In this document: positions 1 to 5,407 of the stretch, in pieces
Layout of the letters: each line of letters starts with the position of its first letter
How positions within the stretch are numbered: the first letter of the stretch is position 1
Source: Oscillospiraceae bacterium
Lineage (GTDB): Bacteria > Bacillota > Clostridia > Oscillospirales > Ruminococcaceae
Direction: 5' to 3'
Assembly: GCA_015066115.1 (NCBI GenBank)
Contig: SVOZ01000007.1
Span: 1 to 64,000 of the forward strand
DNA: 64,000 nucleotides
Program-made: the position numbers and the translations under genes
Notes under the pieces: generated by a model
Database searches by the model: none
What the model saw: the letters and a program-made list of their open reading frames with translations, nothing else
Told to the model about the DNA's origin: nothing

Positions 1-165
1 CAATACATAAACGCAGTTTATTTGATTTTTTTAAAAGAATCTTAAAAATCAATAAACCTTTTATTCCAAACAGGACATCACTTTGTTTGGAAGTATTATT
101 TGGGGTTATATCTCATTTAGATACAAGCGCTATGTAGCCTCGTTTTGTAGGGCAAATGTAAATAC

Positions 166-200
166 AAAAGCCGGATGAACGTATACACTCACCCGGCTTT
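166..200 (-). terminator. Hairpin, possible terminator
   Basis: The arms AAAGCCGG...CCGGCTTT pair around a loop that, on the minus strand, begins with TGA. It has the same layout as the terminators attached to the AbrB-like relics further along. The T tract is short (four T on the minus strand). Confidence 0.45.
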
Positions 201-329
201 GTGACAGTTTGAATATTTAATTTTGGCTGCCCAGAGCAGTGAAAAACGGCCCTCCCTTCGCATTTTAAGTCGAAAATATCCGATTTTCACGAAAAATTTT
301 TGGACAAAAAACAGTGAAAACCCTGTTGT

Positions 330-404
330 TTATGCGGCTTTAAGTGACTTTTGTGTTATTATAACACGAGCCTCTATACGACGTACAATTCCAGTTGCTT
401 TCAT
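330..404 (-). pseudogene. AbrB/SpoVT-like relic, N-terminus only (copy A)
   Basis: Reading the minus strand from ATG at 404 gives MKATGIVRRIE, matching the first ten residues of the longer copy at 1939-2115. It then diverges and stops at 330. The MKATGIVRRI opening is the hallmark of SpoVT/AbrB swapped-hairpin DNA-binding domains. The conserved LGRVVIPKEIRR core is lost, so this is judged a dead fragment. Confidence 0.6.
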
Positions 405-445
405 TACTATTATTTGTGATTAAAGGGAATTTATACTGTTTGATA

Positions 446-474
446 TTTACTTTTTAGGTTTGTTGTACTATAAT
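446..474 (+). promoter_or_regulatory. Sigma-A type promoter for the small membrane protein
   Basis: TTTACT at 446-451 and TATAAT at 469-474 are separated by 17 bases. The sequence from about 430 to the -10 closely resembles the promoter at 9829-9857, including the string ATTTACTTTTTAG. Confidence 0.65.
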
Positions 475-494
475 AAATTAAAGGCGGTGATTTT

Positions 495-818
495 GTGCGC
501 ATTCAAAAATGTTACAAATGGTATAGTATTGCAATTTGGTGTTTTTGGGGCATTACGATTATACTGACTACTTGTACTAGACCTGATTTGGGTACAACGG
601 TTGCTTTTCTTTTGCCTATTGCGCAATTCTTCTCAAGGGTGTCTTTTTTTCTGTTCTTTTTACCCCTTCAGTCAGTATTGTTTATCTTATCTTTAATACA
701 AGATGTAAAGCATAATGATTACAAATACATCCCCCGTGATGTTGGTATTTTGCTTTTATCTTTATTTTTCGGTTTTTTATTAATCGCAAACCGCACATGG
801 TTGTATGGCGGTGTATAA
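495..818 (+). CDS. Small hydrophobic membrane protein, unknown
   Basis: A 107-residue protein not recognised as any family. About three hydrophobic segments are visible: residues 10-27, a long stretch around 35-70, and 83-103. This suggests a small integral membrane protein with short loops. The start is GTG at 495, set by the SD AAGGCGGTGA immediately upstream and a well-spaced promoter at 446-474. It ends inside the left arm of the bidirectional terminator at 817-858. Function unknown. Confidence 0.55.
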   Translation: MRIQKCYKWYSIAIWCFWGITIILTTCTRPDLGTTVAFLLPIAQFFSRVSFFLFFLPLQSVLFILSLIQDVKHNDYKYIPRDVGILLLSLFFGFLLIANRTWLYGGV

Positions 819-858
819 AGAAACAGCGGAGCGAAATCACTCCGCTGTTTCTTTATAC
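817..858. terminator. Bidirectional terminator, 15-bp perfect stem
   Basis: The arms AAAGAAACAGCGGAG and CTCCGCTGTTTCTTT flank an 8-base loop. It serves the plus-strand gene ending at 818. The minus-strand AbrB-like relic has its TGA in the loop. Confidence 0.75.
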
Positions 859-908
859 CTATTTACCACACTATGTATAGCCCAGCAAAACTTGTCGAAA
901 GGTGTCAA
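837..908 (-). pseudogene. AbrB-like relic, C-terminal tail only (copy B)
   Basis: The minus-strand translation gives LTPFDKFCWAIHSVVNRY then KETAE and stop. This matches the tail of the intact copy at 1939-2115 (LIPTTKFCIAIHNVVERY). No DNA-binding domain or start remains: the upstream side is the fic promoter. The stop codon sits in the terminator loop, as in the other copies. Confidence 0.6.
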
Positions 909-918
909 TGAATATCTC

Positions 919-971
919 TTGACATTTTAGGGAACAATAATTATAATAATATTGTAAAAAGTTCCCTAAAA
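919..971 (+). promoter_or_regulatory. Promoter and perfect inverted-repeat operator of the Fic gene
   Basis: TTGACA (919-924) and TATAAT (942-947) lie 17 bases apart, a near-consensus sigma-A promoter. An 11-bp perfect inverted repeat, TTTTAGGGAAC (926-936) and GTTCCCTAAAA (961-971), brackets the -10 element and ends at the SD. A dimeric or tetrameric repressor binding both arms would block initiation, so autoregulation is likely. The binder is unknown. Confidence 0.7.
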
Positions 972-982
972 GGAGTTTTGTT

Positions 983-1921
983 ATGAACAACTATCCAGAA
1001 ATACAAGAATTATTACAACAGCGTGCCGACTTATATGCTCGACTTAATTTATTGGCTTATAACGGTACACCCGAAATTAAAGAAAACAAAAGCGGCAAAT
1101 ATTTATATATTCGCAAGCGTGTTGGCAGTCGTGTAACCTCAACCTATGTCGATGTTTATTCTGACACTTTGTATCAATTATTGCTACGCAACAATGCAGA
1201 AGCAAAGGAACTTCGCAAACAAATTCGCAAGGTTGAAAAAGCGCTTGCAGAAATTGGTTTTACAGAAAATGAATTATCACCTGATGTAATGCTCAATCTT
1301 GATTTTGCCCGAATAAATATGAAATTATCTATTTATGAGCAGGCAGTTTTGGAGGGGGTTGCAACCTCTTTTCCTCAAACCGAAGATATTATTGAAAACG
1401 GCAAGGTGAACGGCGTTACTGCAACCGACGTGCAAAAGATACTCAATCTTAAACACGCTTGGGAATTTATTTTAGACAAGGACGTTTTGCAGGTAAAAAG
1501 CGATTATTCTATTCTTTGCCATATTGCAAAGCTTGTAAATGAAGGTTTTTTTGAAAATGGCGGCAGAATCCGCGGCGTACCTGTTACCATAGGCGGCACT
1601 TCGTATATTCCTCCATTGCCTATTGAGACAGTAGTTATTGAAAATATTTTATCTATCATAACTTCAACAAACGAGCCTATCGATACTGCTATTGAACTTT
1701 GCCTTTACTGTATGAAAGCACAGATTTTCAATGATGGAAACAAACGCGCCTCTGTAATTTTTGCAAACCATTATTTAATCTCACACGCAGGCGGTTTGCT
1801 TGTTATCCCCGAATCACAGGTTCCCGAATTTAAACGGTTATTAATTGGATATTACGAAGATAAAGACAATGGTGAAATCAAAGCATTTTTGAAACAAAAC
1901 TGTCATAGGAACTATAGATAA
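983..1921 (+). CDS. Fic domain protein with degenerate active-site motif
   Basis: A 312-residue protein. Residues 1-105 form a charged N-terminal region with a coiled-coil-like helix around 68-90 (YQLLLRNNAEAKELRK). Residues 115-310 are Fic-like, with an EG-containing segment at 124-125 resembling the inhibitory region and the core motif at 247-255. The canonical motif HPFxDGNxR reads QIFNDGNKR here. The phosphate-binding DGNxR is kept but the catalytic His is Gln247. Fic proteins normally transfer AMP or another phospho-compound to a target hydroxyl. Loss of the His suggests an inactive, regulatory or chemically altered member. The start is ATG at 983 after AAAAGGAG. It is transcribed from its own operator-bearing promoter and no antitoxin-like partner adjoins it. 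Confidence 0.75.
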   Translation: MNNYPEIQELLQQRADLYARLNLLAYNGTPEIKENKSGKYLYIRKRVGSRVTSTYVDVYSDTLYQLLLRNNAEAKELRKQIRKVEKALAEIGFTENELSPDVMLNLDFARINMKLSIYEQAVLEGVATSFPQTEDIIENGKVNGVTATDVQKILNLKHAWEFILDKDVLQVKSDYSILCHIAKLVNEGFFENGGRIRGVPVTIGGTSYIPPLPIETVVIENILSIITSTNEPIDTAIELCLYCMKAQIFNDGNKRASVIFANHYLISHAGGLLVIPESQVPEFKRLLIGYYEDKDNGEIKAFLKQNCHRNYR

Positions 1922-1925
1922 CATA

Positions 1926-1949
1926 ACGAGAGGTGAATTCACCTCTCGT
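1926..1949. terminator. Palindromic terminator shared by fic and the AbrB-like gene
   Basis: A perfect palindrome, ACGAGAGGTGAA and its complement, lies just after the fic stop. The minus-strand AbrB-like frame ends within it (TGA at 1939-1941). No strong T tract follows on either strand. Confidence 0.55.
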
Positions 1950-2115
1950 TATATCTTTCTACTACATTATGTATTGCAATACAAAACTTGGTCGTTGGTA
2001 TTAATATCGTCAGTAAGGGATCGCCCTCACGAATCCGCATTGTGCGGCGAATTTCTTTGGGGATAACAACTCGTCCTAATTCGTCTATACGACGTACAAT
2101 ACCTGTTGCTTTCAT
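1939..2115 (-). CDS. AbrB/SpoVT-type DNA-binding microprotein, truncated family form (copy C)
   Basis: A 58-residue frame. Residues 1-33 match the start of a SpoVT-AbrB domain (MKATGIVRRIDELGRVVIPK then EIRRTMRIREGDP). Residues 34-58 (LLTILIPTTKFCIAIHNVV then ERYNER) replace the usual C-terminal half of the fold. AbrB/SpoVT proteins bind DNA as swapped-hairpin dimers and act as transition-state or sporulation regulators. Whether this short form folds is uncertain. The start is ATG at 2115 with SD AAGGAGAT about 12 bases upstream, and that SD lies in the arm of a long hairpin at 2126-2180. It is the only copy of the family in the window that keeps both ends. Confidence 0.65.
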   Translation of the reverse strand: MKATGIVRRIDELGRVVIPKEIRRTMRIREGDPLLTILIPTTKFCIAIHNVVERYNER

Positions 2116-2125
2116 AATATATACA

Positions 2126-2180
2126 AAATCTCCTTGCTTTACAAATTTGTACTGTTAGTATCTGTAAAACAAGGAGATTT
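2126..2180 (-). promoter_or_regulatory. Long hairpin that occludes the AbrB-like SD
   Basis: The arms 2126-2143 and 2163-2180 are complementary at 17 of 18 positions with a 19-base loop. On the minus strand the 3' arm contains AAGGAGATTT, the SD of the AbrB-like gene. The same hairpin lies just past the end of the 114-residue gene and could act as its terminator. RBS sequestration in read-through mRNA is an inference. Confidence 0.6.
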
Positions 2181-2197
2181 ATACTTAATATTTATAA

Positions 2198-2542
2198 TCA
2201 GTCAGAAGAGTCTGTCCAACTGTCAAATGACTTAAAAACGGAAACATCAAAATTAAAAATTTCATTTATAGCAAGCCATGGTTCGTCTAAGCAGAGCGGT
2301 TTGCCGTCTAAATAGTGTCCATTTAGTTCATCATCAAAAAACAAGTCAAGAGAATCACAAAAATCATCTCCTATAGTAAGTTCTAAATACATGCCACTTG
2401 CTTTGCCACTACCCATAGGTATGCAATAAGCTAAAGAGCAATCGATTTCTGAAATGGTTACTTTTTTACCTAAATGATTTGAAACCGCTTGTTCAATATC
2501 CGCAATATCCAGCAAGTTGATTTCCTTCGTAATGGTTTTCAT
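2198..2542 (-). CDS. Conserved-looking acidic protein, unknown
   Basis: A 114-residue soluble acidic protein not recognised. There is no signal peptide or membrane segment. Residues 53-71 (LELTIGDDFCDSLDLFFDD) look like alternating strand and acidic loop. The size and composition would fit an immunity-type or SMI1-like protein, but I see no decisive motif. The start ATG at 2542 has SD GGAGG nine bases upstream. A palindrome, ACCAAATTTGGT, lies at 2604-2615 in its promoter region. It ends just before the hairpin at 2126-2180. Confidence 0.5.
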   Translation of the reverse strand: MKTITKEINLLDIADIEQAVSNHLGKKVTISEIDCSLAYCIPMGSGKASGMYLELTIGDDFCDSLDLFFDDELNGHYLDGKPLCLDEPWLAINEIFNFDVSVFKSFDSWTDSSD

Positions 2543-2603
2543 ATATTAACCTCCAAAAATATTTATATATCTTTCGACCTTTGTATTGTACCATTTAATT
2601 TGT

Positions 2604-2615
2604 ACCAAATTTGGT
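2604..2615. promoter_or_regulatory. 12-bp palindrome, candidate operator
   Basis: ACCAAATTTGGT is a perfect palindrome upstream of the 114-residue gene. It is followed on the minus strand by a TACAAT-like -10. A regulator site is possible but not provable here. Confidence 0.3.
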
Positions 2616-2624
2616 GCAACAATA

Positions 2625-2656
2625 AAGCGAGGTAAAAATCACCTCGCTTTTTGTTT
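2625..2656. terminator. Bidirectional terminator containing relic stop codon
   Basis: The arms AAAGCGAGGT and ACCTCGCTTT pair, with T-rich flanks on both strands. It closes the SLC13-type permease gene on the minus strand. Confidence 0.7.
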
Positions 2657-2671
2657 TAATATATTATGTAT
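2639..2671 (-). pseudogene. AbrB-like relic, last ten codons (copy D)
   Basis: The minus strand reads IHNILKQKAR then TGA, aligning with the IHNVVERYNER end of copy C. It starts one base after the stop codon of the permease gene at 2673. The stop is again at the beginning of a terminator loop (2639-2641). Only the tail remains. Confidence 0.45.
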
Positions 2672-2672
2672 T

Positions 2673-3776
2673 TTAAAAAATGAATTTAGCGGCAAGGGTT
2701 AGAATAACCAGAAAAGCGGCGTTTGCTGCTGTGAAAATCAAAATGTATTTTTTGGTTTGCTCGGGGTGCAAAATTCTAAATTCGTTAAATGTGATAAGGC
2801 TTGCAAGCGAGGCGATGAGCGTTCCTGTGCCGCCGATGTTTACGCCCAAAAGAAGCGCGGCATAATCACCCGTAAATCTTGAGAGCAAAATGGCCGATGG
2901 AACATTGCTTATAAACTGGCAGGTGAGCACCGACACAATCAGGGTGTCCTTTTGCAAAAGGGATGAAACAAGTGCATTTACCGCATCAATTCTCGCAAGG
3001 TTGCCTGCAAATATAAAGAAAAAGAAAAAGGTGCCGAGCAGAGCGTAGTCAACCATTTTAAGAGCTTCTCGGTCAACTATAAAAAGCACTATGGGGACAA
3101 TCAGCAGACCCACAACAAAAGGAATTATTCTGAACACAATAAGAATTGACAAAAGGAACAAAATGCCGTAAAGCACGGCTTTTTTTGCATTGAGCTTTTC
3201 GGGAAAATCCTCATCAAGAGTAAATCTTATCGGTTTTATCGGAAGGCAGGCGACCACCAAAAGAAAAACAGCGAGCAGAAATGAAGGAAGCATAATCTGA
3301 CAAAATTCGCCTGTTGGGATATTAAAATAAGAATAGAGATAAAGGTTTTGGGGATTTCCAAAGGGCGTGAGCATACCGCCTAAATTTGCCGAAATATTTT
3401 GAAGCACAAAAAGATATGCCATATATTTTTCCTGCCGCGTTACAGAAAGGGCAAAATATCCGAGCGGCAAAAAGGTTATAAGCGCCATATCGTTTGCAAT
3501 GATCATAGAGCCTATAAAGGTGATGACTATGAGCAGTAAAAACAGCGAGCGAAGGTTTCCTGTCATATTCACAAGCTTTCTTGCAAGAATGGTGAAAAAC
3601 TTAATGTTTCTTAGTGCGCAAATAACCGCCAATGTTAAAAACAGGCAGGAAAGGGTTTTTAGGTCAAAATACCCTAAATACTCTATATCGAGCGGCACAA
3701 AAAAGCAGGAAACAGCAGCCGCAAGCGCCGCAATGCAAAAAACTGCATTTTTCTTTATAAATCTTAAAGCTTTCAA
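2673..3776 (-). CDS. SLC13/ArsB-NhaD superfamily permease (citrate/anion transporter-like)
   Basis: A 367-residue polytopic membrane protein with around ten hydrophobic segments. Ion-transporter superfamily signatures are a first re-entrant region near 140-150 (GGMLTPFGNPQNLY) and a second near 285-330 (SNVPSAILLSRF, then GVNIGGTGTLIASLASLI). These S/T-N-P motifs bind Na+ and carboxylate in DASS/CitMHS members. The length is short compared with the usual 420-470 residues, so it is a compact member. The substrate is not readable: a di- or tricarboxylate or another anion. It is monocistronic, with ATG at 3776. Confidence 0.75.
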   Translation of the reverse strand: MKALRFIKKNAVFCIAALAAAVSCFFVPLDIEYLGYFDLKTLSCLFLTLAVICALRNIKFFTILARKLVNMTGNLRSLFLLLIVITFIGSMIIANDMALITFLPLGYFALSVTRQEKYMAYLFVLQNISANLGGMLTPFGNPQNLYLYSYFNIPTGEFCQIMLPSFLLAVFLLVVACLPIKPIRFTLDEDFPEKLNAKKAVLYGILFLLSILIVFRIIPFVVGLLIVPIVLFIVDREALKMVDYALLGTFFFFFIFAGNLARIDAVNALVSSLLQKDTLIVSVLTCQFISNVPSAILLSRFTGDYAALLLGVNIGGTGTLIASLASLITFNEFRILHPEQTKKYILIFTAANAAFLVILTLAAKFIF

Positions 3777-3844
3777 AATATCACCAAATCGACAAATTTT
3801 TCAACCCGCTCATTATATTACAAACGAAAACCAATGTCAACAAA

Positions 3845-3878
3845 CAAAAAAGCGGGGTGAAAATCACCTCGCTTTTGT
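3845..3878. terminator. Bidirectional terminator with relic reading frame
   Basis: AAGCGGGGTG and CACCTCGCTT arms with a four-base loop and T-rich flanks on both strands. It is the fourth hairpin of the AbrB-relic type. Confidence 0.55.
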
Positions 3879-3925
3879 AGCTTACATTACATTTATCAAT
3901 ACAAAACTTTTGAGTCTGTATTAAT
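3862..3925 (-). pseudogene. AbrB-like relic, degenerate tail (copy E)
   Basis: Inside a minus-strand open frame (3781-3969) the translation EALIQTQKFCIDKCNVSYKS aligns with the KFCIAIHNVV tail of copy C after a small indel. As in other copies it runs into an AGCGAGGTGATTTTCACC terminator. The surrounding 62-codon frame has no SD and is judged not to be a gene. Confidence 0.4.
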
Positions 3926-3983
3926 GCTTCATCGCAAATATGCACGCTACAATGCTTTCTAATCGACACAACAATTGTTGTCT

Positions 3984-4442
3984 TTACTTTTTAAACGCCC
4001 AAAGCTTATTGAGAAGAAAGTTGCAGGGAATTGTTACAACAAGCACAATAAGGGGCGAAAGATATTCCGAAACATTTAAAACGTCCGATAAAAGATAGAG
4101 AAGCACCGAGTTTAGCCCTATGCCTGTGAATGCATAGGAGCAATAGGATTTTATAAGTCCTTTGTACCACACAGGACGGGGAGAAAAGACAAATAGATAA
4201 TTTAAAATAAATGCACAGGCCGTGCTTATTATAAAAGCCACGGCATTGCTTACAAGAAGATGCAGGCCTATATAAACGCAAAAAACCGTTACACAATAGG
4301 AAACCGCCGTGTTTATCACACCAACGCATCCAAACTTTATTATCTGAGCAAAAAGCTGCATCTGCGCGTCAGTCATATTCTTAAAAAAGTGCTTTTTGAA
4401 AAAGCCAAGCATTTTTAAAATTAAGGCATTTAATTTATCCAT
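3984..4442 (-). CDS. gtrA: GtrA family membrane protein
   Basis: A 152-residue protein with four transmembrane helices, typical of GtrA/DPMS3-type proteins of 120-150 residues. It carries the expected opening IKFGCVGVINTAVSY and FILNYLFVF segments and a basic C-terminus (NKLWAFKK). GtrA members help translocate polyisoprenyl-phosphate sugars made by the partner GtrB glycosyltransferase. The start is taken at 4442, because GGAG lies correctly upstream in the last codons of the glycosyltransferase gene, one base after its stop. A longer in-frame ATG at 4469 would give a 26-base overlap. It is third in a three-gene minus-strand operon. Confidence 0.85.
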   Translation of the reverse strand: MDKLNALILKMLGFFKKHFFKNMTDAQMQLFAQIIKFGCVGVINTAVSYCVTVFCVYIGLHLLVSNAVAFIISTACAFILNYLFVFSPRPVWYKGLIKSYCSYAFTGIGLNSVLLYLLSDVLNVSEYLSPLIVLVVTIPCNFLLNKLWAFKK

Positions 4443-4443
4443 A

Positions 4444-5391
4444 TTATTCTCCGCTTTTTTCTTCATCATCGGTTTTGACTAAATACATAGGCTTCTTTTT
4501 AACCTCATCAAAAATGCGCCAGAGATATTCTCCCAAAATCCCGAGCGACAGAAGAATAAGGCCCGAAAACAAAACAATAAGCACAACTATGGTTGTCCAG
4601 CCGGGAACGGTTATCGGAGTTACCAACCCTCTTATAACAAGGAAAGCGCCATAAATAAATCCAAGCATTGCGCTTACAAATCCCACAACCGACATAACAC
4701 GAAGCGGCATATAGGAATAGGTTGTAAAAATATCTATAAACAGCTTTATCTTCTTTGAAAGGGTCCATCCCGATTTGCCGATATCTCTTTTTCTTCTTGT
4801 GTAACCCACAAATGTGGTTGGAACTCCGAGCCACAAAAGCGAAATTTGCGGCTGACAATTCTTTTCGCTGATGCTAAGAAGCTTATCGCGGACAAAACTA
4901 TCCATCAGATAAAAGTCAAAGCCACCGATGGGATACTCGGAATTAATGAATTTTCTTATCATTTTATGGGTTATTTTAGAAAACATCACCCCGAATCCCT
5001 TTTCCTTGCGTTGTTCTCTCACGGCACAAACAAGCCTGTTTCCTTCTTCATATTTAGCTAACATATCGGCAAAAAGCTCAAAGGGGTCTTGCAGATCGGC
5101 AGAGATAACCCCCATAACATCGCCTTTTGCAATAGAAAGACCGTGATACACCGCGGCAGTTTGACCGAAATTGCGGGTAAATGATGCAATACGTATGGTT
5201 TCGGGAAACTCATCGCGATATTTCTTCATAATTTCCCAGCTATTATCGGGTGAGCCGTCATTTACCATAATAAGCTCAACATTATAATTAGGAAAAAGCT
5301 GGGGAATCCGATCCATAATATACGGAACGGTTACAGGAAGATTTTTTTCGCTTTTATATATCGGTATAATAATTGAAAATGTCTTTTTCAT
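4444..5391 (-). CDS. GT2 polyisoprenyl-phosphate glycosyltransferase (GtrB/CsbB type)
   Basis: A 315-residue protein. Residues 1-230 form a GT-A fold: SIIIPIYKSEKNLP at the start, VNDGSPDNSW near 45, and the metal-binding region SADLQDP near 98. Two transmembrane helices follow (about 233-255 and 267-290). This architecture is that of GtrB, CsbB and YkoT enzymes, which transfer a sugar from a nucleotide donor to undecaprenyl phosphate on the cytoplasmic face. The downstream GtrA-like protein and the upstream GT-C enzyme complete a three-part glycosylation pathway. Sugar identity is unknown. The start ATG at 5391 lies 16 bases after the stop of the GT-C gene. Confidence 0.88.
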   Translation of the reverse strand: MKKTFSIIIPIYKSEKNLPVTVPYIMDRIPQLFPNYNVELIMVNDGSPDNSWEIMKKYRDEFPETIRIASFTRNFGQTAAVYHGLSIAKGDVMGVISADLQDPFELFADMLAKYEEGNRLVCAVREQRKEKGFGVMFSKITHKMIRKFINSEYPIGGFDFYLMDSFVRDKLLSISEKNCQPQISLLWLGVPTTFVGYTRRKRDIGKSGWTLSKKIKLFIDIFTTYSYMPLRVMSVVGFVSAMLGFIYGAFLVIRGLVTPITVPGWTTIVVLIVLFSGLILLSLGILGEYLWRIFDEVKKKPMYLVKTDDEEKSGE

Positions 5392-5407
5392 TTAACTTCC
5401 CTCTTAT

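Larger units (their letters stand above)
1..494. other. Intergenic region with a hairpin and an AbrB relic
   Basis: No convincing full gene is seen here. The stretch holds a hairpin at 166-200, a 24-codon relic of an AbrB-like gene at 330-404 on the minus strand, and the promoter of the next gene at 446-474. An open frame at 223-423 on the plus strand runs over the relic and has no SD, so I do not call it a gene. Confidence 0.6.

Noticed and set aside
223..423. Plus-strand open frame of 66 codons
   Set aside because: No SD, and it runs antisense over an AbrB-like relic; its composition is not like the neighbours.
3781..3969. Minus-strand open frame of 62 codons
   Set aside because: Its middle part is the frame of a degenerate AbrB-like tail and a terminator; no SD and no other protein-like pattern.
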